64,000 bases of DNA, from NCBI RefSeq assembly GCF_001039355.2, contig NW_019776079.1, positions 693,666 to 757,665 on the forward strand, written 5' to 3'. A program made the translations under genes and the position numbers. The notes under the pieces were generated by a model. It made no database searches and had not been told where the DNA came from. It saw only the letters and a program-made list of their open reading frames with translations. Positions within the stretch are counted from its first letter, which is position 1. Each line of letters starts with the position of its first letter. The stretch comes from Lingula anatina. Lineage: Eukaryota > Brachiopoda > Lingulata > Lingulida > Lingulidae. This document shows positions 24,742-39,700 of the stretch, piece after piece.

Positions 24742-27700
24742 ATGATGCCACTTTTGATTTACACGGTTTCAATGGTTGCCAGTGCTTTAGTGTCAGAGGT
24801 GTGGTCTTGTGTTTGTAAGTGCATTTTATTTCCAATTATTTTAATGAATTCAATACTTTTTATATACTACAAAACTTATATAGAATCAAGAGATGCTCAA
24901 TGTATTTTTTTGAAAAAGGCAAAGAAAAAGCCTTCCAGGGCTTTATACTTATACAGTATCTTTAACACTAACATAGTTTATTAAGTCCTTTTGTGCCAGT
25001 GAATCTTGTGGCAGCTTGAAAATGACAAAATACTGCCCACAATCTGCTGCAAGATTGCATGTAGATTGTTTTGCTGAGAACTGTTTTTTTTTTTTCAAGG
25101 AAAATCAGAATGGTTTTTAAGGAGTGTTCATTTGAATAGTTTAAGCAGCGTGCAGGGATATTTTCAAAACAAACAAAGTCCGAACTTTATAGAACCTCCA
25201 GCAGAAATTGCTCATTTACAAAATGTCATATGGAGATAAAACCTACAACTTTGTAGGTGTTTAAAGTCAAAATATATCTTCATCTAATTTTTGATGTTTT
25301 GCAAATGTGCACATGGTCTTTAAGGTGTGGTCCTTATGCTAATAATGATTTAATACATTACAGATCTTACCCCTACTGACCCCTATTTACCAGTGATGTC
25401 CAATCTAACTCTGACATGCACTGCAAATGATACTATTGGACAGAAGCCTTTATGTGTAAGCAGGGTTGATGACAAGAGACGTCACATATGCTCAGACACG
25501 GGACACCTGACTGAGACATTTAGCAATTTAACCAAAGCAGACTCTGGGATCTATGAGTGCAGACAAAATGTGTCAGCAGAGGAAAGGAAAATGCCAAGTG
25601 ACGACTGTCAAAATTTTGCATACACAACTATTCATATTGGAGGTATGAAACTAATCATAATGTTTAGCATTTTAAAGCTCTTAAAAGCCATGCATTCAGC
25701 TTTTACCCTCCAAAAATGACCCTTCCGTTAAAGTTAGCCCAATATGATGTACATACCACAGATCTATTTTAATTGGTCAAAATATTTTAGGCCACTGTTT
25801 GATCTCTACTCCCATTGTCCTGTAAACTTCCTTTTCAGGTCATCCCTAGCCCACTATTTAAGGCACCTGACCTTCACAGTTAGGCTTTCTTTGACCTTTT
25901 TAGACAACATTTACTGACCTCTTGTCAATTCAACCTTTGATGTCTTTTTAGATCACCCTCATCTGGCTTTCACTCTTTGACCTTTACACCTTGACATCTG
26001 CATTTAACATTGAATTTTCTGATGTACAATGTATATCGATAAGAGGTAGAGGAGGTAAATATTTTGCACCAAAATAAAGTAAATTATTGACTTACGTAGT
26101 TGTAGATAAGCATAACACTGAAGGTCACAAAAAGAGATTGAAAATGCCTTTTGAAGATCTTTTGAAAATTGAAAAGAAAAAAATAGACATACATTTGAAA
26201 GCAGTATGATGGGAAAGGTGATACTGTAATTTTATTGACTTTGAATGTGTTCAAGTTAACTTTTCGCATTTCAGATCCACCTGTCCCTCCCAGTAATTTT
26301 ACCTGTACTGTTTATGCTCAAGTTGAAATGGTTTGTACCTGGGAAAGAAGACATAGCGAGGAAGATGATGTCAAGTTAATTTGGACCATGTATCCATAGT
26401 AAGAAGATTATCTTTCACCCTCACCTAAGCAGGGCTTCCTAATAGAAAATAATTCGAGATATCCTAGAACGAGACATTCAGCGCTGTGTGATGTCATTTC
26501 AGACTAGAAAACATGAGAATCCACACAAAGTGTGGCTAACCTTTTAGCAATAAGGCTGAAACTCTATGCACTGGGAATTAAAGGGATAATAACTCTTCGT
26601 TTTGGCCCAAAAATGAATTTTCCTGGAGTAAACAACAATTTTCCCATACTTACCAATGATTAATGAATCTATTTTTACATTCAAAGTTAGTCCCTGGTTT
26701 TTTTTCTAAAAAGTTTTTTTTGTTATAATCTCTTAAGAGATTATAACAGAGTATAGCCATCAATGGAGGTCACGTGGTCTAAAGACAAGCTCAGACATCA
26801 GAATGACAGCTATAACTGACGTTTTTGTGGTAAAACAAAATATAATATATTTCTATGAGTTCTTCACAATGTTTTTATTGTGAAAGATAGATCTCATACG
26901 AAGAGTTATTATCCCTTTAATGTTGTCTTCAAACATATTGCAAAAGTAATGAGTTCTGTTATGCAAAAGGCCATTCTTTTACAAACTTAAAAAAAACAAT
27001 CAGAAAAATGTGGAAAAAGATAAGAAATTGAGAATAATACTCATGGATAAAGTCAGAGGCTTCTATCCATGCAGCACTGCAAATACTAGTCTGCCCCTAT
27101 TTCTGAGCCCACTTTTCTCCAAATCCCACAAAATCTTGCTTTTACTTTAAATTTTGAGAATTTGGGCTATCTCAGATGATTCCCATTCTGAAAGTACAAT
27201 ACGTGTGTGGGGTAAAAAGATGAGATTCAGGGAACGTAAGGTTGTTGCTCTGTATGTGAAATGTTAAAAGTTCGAGCATTTTGCTTTCTTGCTTGCCTGA
27301 GAACTTGTGAAAGAATAAGAATACAGAAAAAAATCCACCTTGCTTTAGGCTGCATCAGTATCTGCATGAGCAAATTTTCTCAGTATGTAAGTCAATTCCA
27401 TTGAAGTAATTTAAGTCTGCTGCTTAGCATGCTTTTTGGTAAACCAAGTAATTGATTCGGCTTGGGCATTTACTCTCTGCTTAACTAACCTGCCAATAGT
27501 GCTTGTTTGCTTAAGTGATTAGGTGGAATTGTTTTAGCCAACCTTCAGAGTCAGAATCGAGTGATGGTGGCCTATAGCTTTAATGCAAGGAATTTAACCA
27601 GAATATTTATGTATGGCATCTAAAGGTGGAGCTGGTGAAAGGGTTTTCACACTTGATAATTTATTCCGGTACATTGCACATACGTTTTCCCAGTGATGAA

Positions 27701-30700
27701 ATGCTCCTGATGATGATACATGTTGGCATAACAGATGTTTTATTGCATGTTTTAATGTCAGCGTTTTTTTAACTGCACACTTCAAGCTATTGGTCTGATT
27801 TGACACATTTGTGCTTTTATATTGTATTTAATATGTTAGAACTTTTGGTCATGAGCAGGCAAATCACATTGCTGTTTGTTATCTTTGAAAACCTCTTCAA
27901 ACCTTAATTTCCTATTGTCAACCTTACATTTATTTACCTTCAACTTTGGGTTTCAGGTTGACTTGGTGTTAAATGTATGAGTGAATCTTGAATGTTTATG
28001 CCATACACTGTTCATCTAATTCCTACAACACCTACTGCATGCCTTAAAGGGACACTCCATGAGATTTTCCCGCCAAAATAGATTTTTCTGCACTTGGATT
28101 CAATGTTTTTTTTTATTTTAGGTTTAATACTTTAGTTGAAATGACTGGATAGTCATTATAAACTTCATCTGCCATCATGGGCATTGCCTTGTTTCGTACT
28201 GTTTTGAATAAAAGAGGTAAATCAGGAATGATGGAAAAATTATTGAAAATACAAAACCCATTTCCAGGGAGTATTTCACACCAGTACTTTACCCCTCTTG
28301 CTTTTAAATATTGTTTTACTTAATGCAAGGTGTATACATGATCAGTCTAATGCTGAAATACTACCTGATTGGTTGAAAGTTTTTAACTACTATCTGTTTG
28401 TTTTTTTGCAGCACTTAGATGTCTAAATTCCAAATTGGTTTGTTTCATTTTTAAATTGAGAAACAATTTTCGATTTTTTTTGTCTTTAGTATATATATAT
28501 ATATATATTGCAACTGCTCCACGGCAACTGAAAATAAATGAGACCTGTAAGTGTTACATCCTTCAAAATGTTTCAGCTTTTAAAATCAACATTTAAGAAA
28601 AATTACGACTAAAGAACATTTTTTTTCTTTTACAAATATAAAGTTACTGTATGAGGCTTACCGGATACAGATTCTTCATAACAGATGTTTAATCTGGGGA
28701 TAAAGTACCTCTTCACTTTTAACTTCTGCATCTATGATGTAAAAATAGCTCCCAAAGTTTTAGATAACATGGTGCATGAGTGCTAGAACCAAAAAACCTG
28801 CCTTTGATGATTTTTTCACATAAGTGCATAGTGCTTAATTGTGTTAAATGTTAAATCAAGAATTTTCAAACGTAGGAAATACTTTGATTTAATGTGTTAA
28901 TGTGCCACTATCATTTGTAAACTATAAAGAATGATTAGTACTTGTTTGTTGTAAACTCTTCACACTGTGAACCTTCCAGTGTTTCCTGAAGTGTTTTTCT
29001 TGTTACTGAACAGCCATTAAATAACTCTGCTGGAGTGAAAACAGCCATTATAAAAATGTCACATATATAAGTGATGTTTAGGCAAATTCTGTCTGTTAAC
29101 TTTTAGTGTGAGGTGCTTGTATTCTGATGGTGAAGTGACAAAATTGACACAAAGCTGTTTAAATTTTGAAAAAAAAAAAGAAAATCATTTTCTGTGCTAA
29201 GTGAATTAAGCAAACTGTTGTTAGCATTGTGCACTGTATGCATGCAGTCCTAATGTAGAAAGCTTGACTACAGTTTGTTTTGTTTTGTTTTGAATTAAGT
29301 TCTTTTTCTTTACTTGATTAAATATCAGCTACATTTAACTTTTTTGGGGAAAACAAAATATAATTGACTTGAGAAGCTGGTGGCTTGAGAGACCATGTGC
29401 TCTTAATTCTGTCTTTACTAAAGTGTATAATTGATGACGTAAACTTTACATATAAGATATAAAACACACCTAAACTTCTACATTACACAAAAGATTTTTA
29501 TCCAGATGCTGGCCTCATATTAAATGATAAAATGAAAGTAATGTATGACCTTAGATTTTTAATTTTTGTCAGTTCCAGGAAAGACAGCCATCCTTGCCCC
29601 AATCCTATTGTTAATGGCTGCCGCTGGGTACGTAATGAACCTAAGGAGAGAATGGACTGGATGTTTGAACCAAATCAGCTATATCAGTTTGTGCTGGTGG
29701 TCAACAACAGCTACGGACAGCTTGAGGTTCAGCATCGACTAGATGTGGGAAAACTGAGTAAGTTTTGGTGTATACAAGTTTTTGCACATGCAGCCCAAAA
29801 CCTAGCTAGTTATGATAATCCAAAGTAAAGTGGCAGGTCTCGTACTGTTTATAATATAGGCAAATATAGTTATTATGAACAAAAAGACAAAATTATTGTA
29901 GAATGTGTAACAGGAAAAGGCGGGTTATATAGTTATATTTTTTGGGGTTTATTTTTATATACAGCCACTGTATGTGACTGCATATATTCAGTGTGTTGCT
30001 AAGGCCCTGCAGTTGCTGTATCTGATTCCATAGCCATCCAACACTTCTTTTATTCACCCTATAGTCAAACAGCATTTATATTTTACTTCAATTTTTGAGT
30101 GGTTTTGTTTGACAAAAATGCAGGTATTTTATGAAAATCAAAATTGTTCAGACTATTTTTATGTACAGACACAGATGTGTCTGTACATATAGTACATATA
30201 GCCATCACGTGCGTCTGTCGTCGCTGTCGCCATCGCCATTGCCGTCATCGCTGGCATCGCCGTCATTTACTGATAACATGATAAGTGGAAAACCGTTTTT
30301 TCTTTTGGTTTGAAACTTACAGAATTGATGAATATTCATAATACACAGGTCAAGTTCAAAAATCAGTATGATCGAGTCATTTTTAGGGAAGTTATGCTGT
30401 TTTTATGTACAGACACAGATGTGTCTGTACATATAGCTGTCACCTGCGTCTGTCGTCGCCGTTGCCGTTGGCGTGCACTTTTACCGTAAACATGATAAGT
30501 GGAAAACCATTTTACCTTTTGGCTTGAAACTTACAGAACTGATGAATATTCATAATACGCAGGTCTAGTTTGAAAATCAGCATGATTGGGCCATTTTTAG
30601 GGAAGTTATGCTGTTTTTTCACTTTTTTCAGCATATATGCAGCACCGATAACATGATAAATGGAAAACCATTTTACCTTTTGGCTTGAAACTTACAGAAC

Positions 30701-33700
30701 TGATGAATATTCATAATATGCAGGTCAAGTTTGAAAATCAGCATGATTGGGCAATTTTTATGGAAGTTATCTTGGTTTTTTTTTTAGTACTTGTTACTTT
30801 TTTAGTACAAGTTCAAAAATTGGCTTGATTGGACTATTTTTACAAAAGTTATGCTGTTTTTTTCCATTATTCAGCATGTATGCAACACTGATAACCAATC
30901 AGCCTTTTGTCTTGAAACTCACAGTAGTGATCAGTCTGACTAATATACAGATCAAGTTTGAAAATAAGCTTGATCAGTTAAGTTTTGATGAAGTTATTAG
31001 CCTTTTTGTATATAAGTGGTTTTTCTTCATATTTAATTTTTAGGCATGTTAACAGTCTCATTATGGAACTAATTAGACATGTAAAAGTGTTGTTTTGACA
31101 TTTTCTGTTTCTTAACAATATTGTTAGTTGATTATATAAAAATGACGGTACACCTTTTATTGCGCATTGTGTAATAAAGTATCAAAAATGGAAAGGAACT
31201 CATATCATTGCAGTTTGTCAGATTCAATCATTCACTAAGTTAAGAATCTCAAAATGGAGCAAGTTGGACATTTAAATTTGTTCTACTGATATTTTTCCTT
31301 TGACAACATATTTTTTAATTGATCATATAAAAATGACAGTAAATTGATTATTTTGTTTTATGTTAAAAAGGTGTTGAAAATGGAAATAAACTCTTTTCAA
31401 TACAGTTTTCTCGTTTAGATTTTGGGATTTTCAAAGTGTGACTCTGAACTCTATGGGCTAGTCACATTTTCTGAATATCCATGATAGTTTTAATTTATCA
31501 TTAAAAAACCGTGAAAGGAAAACCATGTCACTTGCTCTTTTCACACTTAAAGGAAAGAAACATAGGACTGAAATACAGCTTCAGTTGGAAAATCTGTCTC
31601 ATTAGTTAATTTTCTGGAAGTTATAGAGGTTTTTTTTGTGAAAATTTTTATCTTTCACATACTGGAATTTTCAATGTGGGACTTAGAGCTCCCTTGGGCA
31701 TGAAGCCCAGTGGTAATCAAATTTTCTTAATGTCCATGTTTTTAATAGTAGACATTTAAAAATTGGTGGTATTTGTACAGTTAGTCATTATATAATGTTG
31801 ACAAAGAATTGACAAAAAACCTACTTTGTGCACTGCCACCATTAACGTTATGGAAAGAAACTGTTACTTTTTATTTTTTCAACTAGTCTTACAAGAATGA
31901 TTCTTAGGGTTGACATACAGCTCACATTAAAAAAACAGCTCTATTGGATTATCATTTTTATTAAATTTATGCATTTTTGTGAAATTTTCATTTTTCTCAT
32001 TCTGGCACTTTCTAAGTATAAACTTGAACTCTGATGGGCCTGAAGCCTTATGCTTTTATTTTCGTCGGTGTTACCTGTTGTGCAAAATTAAAATTTGATG
32101 TTGACTGTGCAGTTAAACATAATGTATTATTGCATCAGAATTGGTAGTCTCCTATTTTGTGCATTATTGTTTTGTGCTTTTCTTAAGGTGTGACTTATGG
32201 GCCTGAAGACCTTTGAGAAGGTCAGTCTGTAAATTCCCCTTGGGTATTCACTAGGCTAAGTTCAGTGTTATAAACTCATTTGCCTAATTAAGTGGTCATT
32301 AAATGAAATTTCATAAAGCACACTTGTTGATATTTCCCTGTAAACTCCCAAAGGTTAAGCTCTCTGCTAGATAACATAGTGTCCATAATAAGGAAGCAGT
32401 GAATAGCAGCTTCATTGGGATTATATTTCTGTTGTTTTCTTTTTAATTTTTTCTCCAACACTGGCATTTTTAAGAAGTGACTTTTAACTCCCATCCACCT
32501 GAGGCTCTGCATATTTTCTGTATTTCCACGTAAGCAGTTGTATTGGTATTCATGTCTTTAAACACTATGTAATACTATTTTATGCACTGTCATCATTTTT
32601 CATATATTGGGACTTTCATCATGTGAATTTGAACTCTCATGGTCCTGAAACTGTAATCTTATTGAAGGGGTGGATTGAGACCATCTTCTGGGTCTTCCAG
32701 AAAACGGTCAGGTTTTCAAGTTTATATTGACCGGTATCTATTTTTTTTTCTGTTGGAAGACCATCAAAATGGAGGATGGATCAACATAGATACTTTGGAA
32801 TACTGTCAGAAAATATCTCTGGGTCAGCTCCTGTTATTGACCATGTTACCTGTTGTGCATGATTAAAATTCAGTGTTGACTGACAGTGCTATTATAAGCA
32901 TTATTTATTATTGCATCAAAATTGACAAAATGACCTATTTTGCATCTTTATTTTCTGTTTTTTTGTCTGTACATTTGACAGCTTTGCTGCCTTGTTATGT
33001 AAGTTATTAAAAATCTTTTGTTTTTTCATTTTGTCTTTCTGATTTTTGTGCAATGTTTGGCCCATACCATGTTTTTGTTTTACTTCACATTTACAGAATG
33101 GCTTTGTTTGGTAAAAATGCATGTTTCTTTTATTCATAATCCTGTTGTCCAGTGTTTTCTATTATCCAGTATATTGCCAACATGTAAGGGGTTGTGGCAT
33201 GTTAAACTTGGATCACATTTTGTTTTACTTGTTAACTTGAATATTGTACTTGCAGCTTTTTTTTCTTATGAACTGAAATGTGAAATAAGAGCAAAGAGCT
33301 GTATCTATACACATGCTTCAGATAGAGAATCAATGTGTGAAATAACAAGCTCAGTACAAGAGGTGTAGTCATGGTTTGGAAGTATCAGTAATCATTGCAA
33401 ATTTGGATTTTCTGTGTTTACTGGGATGGTCTTGTTTATGTTGAAATATAGCAATTTGAGTTACTTTTTTTCTGTTGAATGTCTGTATTTTTGTCAGCTT
33501 TTCTGTCTAGTTTTATGGATAATGTTAGAATCCAATTATGTTTCATTTTTCAGTTAAACCATCTAAAGTGCTGAACTTGAAAGCAGTTTCAGGATCCAGA
33601 AAGATATCACTAACTTGGGAAAAGCCACAAATGGAGTTGGCAACACTCCTCAGTTTCAACTTCAGGATCTCTTACACTGGGCATGCAAACTGGCTTCCCA

Positions 33701-36700
33701 GGACATCTCATGTAGGTTATAATGGAGTATATTACCTCTGGATTAAATTGAGTGGATTTTAGGTATTATTATTAATGTTATTGAATAGATAATTATAATA
33801 TGCACATTCAATTAGTAGGAAATTTATAGCAATATTTCATGATACACCATCTACACATGCTAACTGATAATTTACAAGAAATATACATAACTTGTAAGTG
33901 TGTTTGATTATTAGTTTTGAATTGCCTCCTTCCATTATATTGGAGAGCTGAAAAATTTAACTAAATTTTTTGTTATAAACAGGTTTTAACAGTGAATACT
34001 ACCAGTGTGGTTATCCGCAACTTGTTCCCTGCTGTGAGGTACACTATCCTTGTAATAGCAGTGCCATCTTGTGGGGGATATGACAGTGATGAGGCCATAC
34101 TCAGTGCAGTCACACTAGATGAAGGCTAGTTGATTTGTTTACATTATGCAATTTACCTACAGGAAAGACTTCAGTGGAACTATGTGGACACATATTTTAC
34201 CATCTATACTTGCTGGCATTAATTACTGGTCTTTATAATCTGCCAACAGTGACAAGCTTAAGATAAATACAAGTCAATTCATAAAATGTACATTTATAAT
34301 ATGTAAAAAAATATTCAGTAGTAATTTATTCAAAGGCTAGTTTAAAATATCTTATTTTGGTGAAAAAGCTTTCAAATTGTTCAGTGATGTAATACAGCAA
34401 AAGTCGAGTTTACTTAGGATGCAGTTTCCAGTTTGTCCAACTTCTAGTATACACACCAAATCTTTTAATAAAGAAGTAAAACAAAAAATGATTCACAAAT
34501 TATTTAGAGAACTTCACAGTGTCACAAGATCAACAACCTAATGTCTGTGCATGCTTGACTTTTGAGATACAAGGCGTTAGGGTCACCAAAACTGACCTGT
34601 GCTGGTCTTTTCTCTATAGCTCCAACTGAGCCACCTGTAGTTAATTCTGGGAGTTACAGCAACACCAGATGTGGTGCCAAGTGCAGACACATAACTTTTT
34701 TTTGGAAGGTAAACTCTTTCAGGAATTTATAATAGGAGTTTGTGTTTTAAATCACCTTGAGGAGCCAAATGAGTGCAGTGAAACTGAAGATGACATTATG
34801 TGTCAGAACAAACTATGTGTAAACATTGGTTTAAATTGGCACTTGCTGTTAAGTTGCAGTGAAATGTATGGATAATTGTGAATGGTGTGGGCAAAATAGA
34901 CCAGCCTTTTAGTAAATCAGAGCAAAATGTGACTTTCATGACTTAATTTAATAGCTTGCATGACTTCTGATAGACATTTGATGGATGGAATTGTCATTCT
35001 AGTACTTGAATTGTTAAAAAAACACTTTTGGTCGACTAGTTTTCATGTGAACTTCCCGACTAGTTTTCATGTGAACTTCCCGGTGATCGTTCCAAAGGAA
35101 ACAAGGCATTGCATAACAGTGTGTTTTTATAACTGATTTAAATTGACCTATCCCCATATTTTGCTGTTTTTCCAAACAGCAAAATTTACATTAGCCTTAT
35201 GGCAATGCTTGTTACATGTTTTGAAATCAACAGTCATCAAATTTTTCAGTTAATGAAGTAATGATGTGTGATTTTACCAAAAAATGTCATTTAAAAAACA
35301 GAATAGCCATAGTTGTCAAAAAGAAAGTAAACATATCTCTATTCTGAATTCAGAGAATGGAAGAACAGTACACAAACAGGATAATTAGGTATACCTTAGA
35401 GTTGTATCCAGGAAACATCACCTTGAAAGTTTTTGGGAGTGGTGCTCAAGCCACTGTAAAGCACCTTTCCACGGAGCTGCACTACACTGTACTGCTGAAG
35501 GCTTGGACCAAGGCAGGACCTTCACCACAGGCATCATGGGCTGTTCTACCTCTGAGGAGAAGTAAGTATATTGAAATATATAATATACATGTATATATTT
35601 TTTTCATAGAAATTGAATGGAAGATAATGGATATCTTTTTCACTTAACCAGTTCACTGTACTAACAATATGGGTAACTATATACATATATATGTAACAAA
35701 TATAATTTTTTTTTATTCTGGTGCTTTCTGCATATGTTTATTGAATCGATCTGCCATTCTTTGTAATTGTCTGACTATATACTAAGTACTGCAGTACAAC
35801 CTATTTCAAGGAAATTGAATGGAGGAATGGGGTGCTTTCACTGTTGTCACTGCACCAAGCATTTGGAAAAGTCTTTCATATTAACAATTTTGATTTTTCT
35901 TTCTGTTCAGGACCATTGTTACCAGAAAATGTTGAAGAAAATGATATAAAATTCACATAAAGAAAGAAAGAAAAAAAAAATATATATATATATACCTCAA
36001 GTTGAAAAGTTATCCATATATGTATCTCTCAGGTTTCTTTAGTTTAACATCTTGAGTTTTATTTTAAGCATTTTAATTAAAATTACCTTATAAATATTTG
36101 ACATTTCTGTACATTTCAAACATTTTTTTCAGATTCTCTACATTTGAAAAACATAGCATCTATGTTGAAGAATGGCAGTGTTATGTTGAGATGGTCCCCC
36201 ACTGTAGGAAACGTGACTGTATATTGGTGCAGAGGGGGAGCGGACCACATGTGTAAAGTATGTTGGTTGGATAACACAAATTGTATAGATTAAGCGTAAT
36301 CTCAGTCCTGGTTGTTGATTCAATAATACTGTTTACAATATACAATTAAAAGAATTTCAACATTAAAAATCAAATAACTGGAGTTTTGAGACTAAATTAA
36401 ATATTTGGAATTATCAGCATTCACAGCAAAAGGCAAAATATATATCCTGTTTTGACAGAAAAATTGAAAAAAGAAAATAATCACTGTTTTCAAACAGTGT
36501 TTCTTTTTTTATCATGAGCCTAGCTATGTTAATAGCAACCATCTGAAAAAGTTTTAAAAATTAGACTGATGGCAACAAGTTACTTTAATAATAAAAGAAA
36601 TAGAGATGTTGCCCAATTCATTACCTTTGTAATATTAATCAGATAAATTCAATTATAATTGGAATTTTAAAAAGAGAAGTCACTATTTTTATTTTTATTT

Positions 36701-39700
36701 AAACAACACAATTTTTTTGCAAACATTCCCATTGTGTTCTATGTGTTAGATAATATTGTTATAGGAAGAAATGAGTTGGGCAACACTGCCTGCCTCAAGG
36801 GGCCATTATGAAGTTCCACTGGATACCAAAGTCCCTGATGATATCCTGTATGCTGCGTCACTTGAGAGGGCAGGAAGAAGTGCAGGGTTACAGTGGACAG
36901 ATTGTCTGTATCATTATATGGCAGGTACATTTTACCAACTGCATGTATGCCTTTCTGGTAGAAAAAAGGAACAGATTAAACATATAATGCATCAGTGTAA
37001 ACCTCTGAATATTTGAAATAGTTGTGGGCCACTTATTAAAATCTTAAGACTGGGAATCTGGTACACTATCCCTGTTAAAATGAAGTGTCTAAATTCTTAT
37101 TGATTATCACAGTTAGGTAATGGATTGGGAAACAAATTTTTCTTGTGACTAACATTTTTTTAAATTATCTCAACACTTGCCTTTTGCCAGTTCCTTCCTC
37201 AAGTCCACAACTGAAGGTTTGGGGGAGCCACATGCCTGGCCAGTTGTATCTGGAATGGAAACTTCCATCTTGTCAGGAGTTGGGACATGCTCAGTTGACT
37301 GGGTATAATCTTCAATATGGAATCAAAGATAGGAGTATGTGTGGTATGTTACATCATCTTTAGGGATTAGACTGTACATAGAGCTGATTGTTTTACTTGT
37401 AAATCAACAAATTATATTCTGTAAAGAAAACATGATTTCAAAAAGTATCATGTATAGAGAAAGTAATACTTTTCCAGTAACAACCAAAATTATTCAAAAT
37501 TTATTTCATTGTTTTACAACACTTAAAGATGTGAACCAAAGGCAGTATTCAGAATTCCTTAAACATCACTAACATAACATCAATTTTGGATATGAAATCT
37601 ATCAGTTTTATTGGAATTTAGGTGGTAATAACAGCACTCACTCATTTGAAGAATATCTTATAAAAATCCTTGAGAACCATTCCAGATTTGACTAAGTGGA
37701 CAACTGTTAAGGTACTGTCAGAATTGACTACCTCATATATCCTGAGAGGTTTGTCTCCTAAGCAGTCCTACTGTGTCAGAATACAAGCAGTCTCGGAGGC
37801 TGGGAAAGGTCCTTTTAGCCGGCCCCCTCAGAAGGCTATGACCATGGGTAAATTAAATGGATTTTGCATAACTTTCTTTAAACCTTGTTGATAAAAGAAA
37901 AGCTGCACAAGTTTCCAAGTCTCCCCTTTTTTTGTTAGAGGAAGGTCCAGCATGCATTATATGCATATTGTATGCCTTAAACTGATTCAGTTTTTTTTAC
38001 CTAGGTCTGACCAATTCAGAGATAGGTGGACTTGCAGGGGGAACTATTGTAGCCATCACCATGGTGGGGATTGGGATTTACTCATGTTTTAGGTGATGCT
38101 GGGAAAAAGGGGAAAATGCAGCTTGCCATAATTTTACTATTGATAATATTTATGTTTAAATGTATTTTTAAATTCAGGTGTTAAAAATCATGTTACCATC
38201 ATTAAAAAATAAAGTTCACAAGAATACATCAGTCTTATAGTTATCCCAATTTATGGGGGGGGGGGCAGATTTTCCATCAGTGCATTGTACAAAAAATGTT
38301 AATTTTTATCTTTAATTCAATTTTATTTATTTATTTATTATTTTTTTTTTTTGCTGATTATATCTAGGTACTGGCATCATTGTTTCAAGTATGTGTATTC
38401 TAAGATTGTGATAACATTGCCAGATGATCCAATAGAACCTGTGGAATTATGTTTAAAAGAAAATGAGGTAAATACTTTTGTAAATATTTATAGTGAGAAA
38501 TGCTTTTTAATCTAATTAAAAATGTTTGTAAAGTACATGGACAAAATAACTCTTGTTTTTAGGTCCAAGTATAAAATATGACTAAACCTTATAACAGAGT
38601 TGAAAATGAGTGAGTTAACAAAATTTCATCTCTATCTTCTATAGGTGGCAAGCCCTTTCTACCTCTCACAGGAAGATAATACCAAATATTTCTTACTGGA
38701 CAGGAAACAAATTCGCCCAGATTCAGGTTGTGGCATTCCCTCCTCTCCAGACTTACTGAAAGAGAAAATGTTTGATTTTGATGATGCTACAATTAACAGT
38801 GACAGTGTGTTCTTTGCTTTCACACTGAAGAATGCTGAGCAAGGGAAGTGTAATAAAGAGAAAGCATCTTTTGATGGAGAAATGAAAAAATATGGACAAG
38901 ATTCTGAGGTAATCTCCATTTGTACCATTAAATTGTAATATTAACAAGGAATATTAACGTAATCTAAATTGAATTGAATTACTGTATGTTTTCCAGTATT
39001 TTTCATTGTCACCTTTGTTAGGGTCTATTCCCACAACTTTAGATCGATCTATCACCGCAGGGAGTCTCACCAGACTACCGTCAGATAATCCCCCTTAAAG
39101 GGATAATAACTCTTCGTATGAGATCTATATTTCACAATAAAAACATTGTGAATAACTCATAGAAATATAATATATTCTGTTTTACGACAAAAACAGCAGT
39201 TATAGCTATTATTCTGATATCTGAGCTTGTCTTTAGATCACGTGACCTCCATTGATGGCTATACTCTGTTATTATCTCTTTTAAGAGATTTTAACAAAAA
39301 AACGAAACCTTTTAGAAAAAAACCAGGGACTAACTTTGAATGTAAAAATGGATTCATTAACCACTGGTAAGTATGGGAAAATTGTTGTTTACTCCAGGAA
39401 AATTCATTTTTTGGCCAAAACAAAGAGTTATTATCCCTTTAAGTGTCCGTCCCCGCCCACTACAAGCCGTAAGGGGCAATTAACTTTCGTGTCCGCCTGG
39501 CTGACAGCTATTCAGCGCAAACCCCCAGGGAGTTAGGTCGATCCAAAGTAGGTCGATCTAATCTATGGAAATGGGGTGTTAGTCTTACTACACATGAAGA
39601 GACTTCATTTCTTGTATCATGGCATGGCGCAAAACATATGCCTGTGGTTTTATTCCTTGCAGAACCCTGCCCTCCAAGTGATCAGGCAGACCAGTGTGGA

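Noticed and set aside
39336-39536. Plus-strand open frame of 66 codons within the receptor gene
   Set aside because: It lies inside the MITE and its flank, in an intron; the receptor frame is complete without it.
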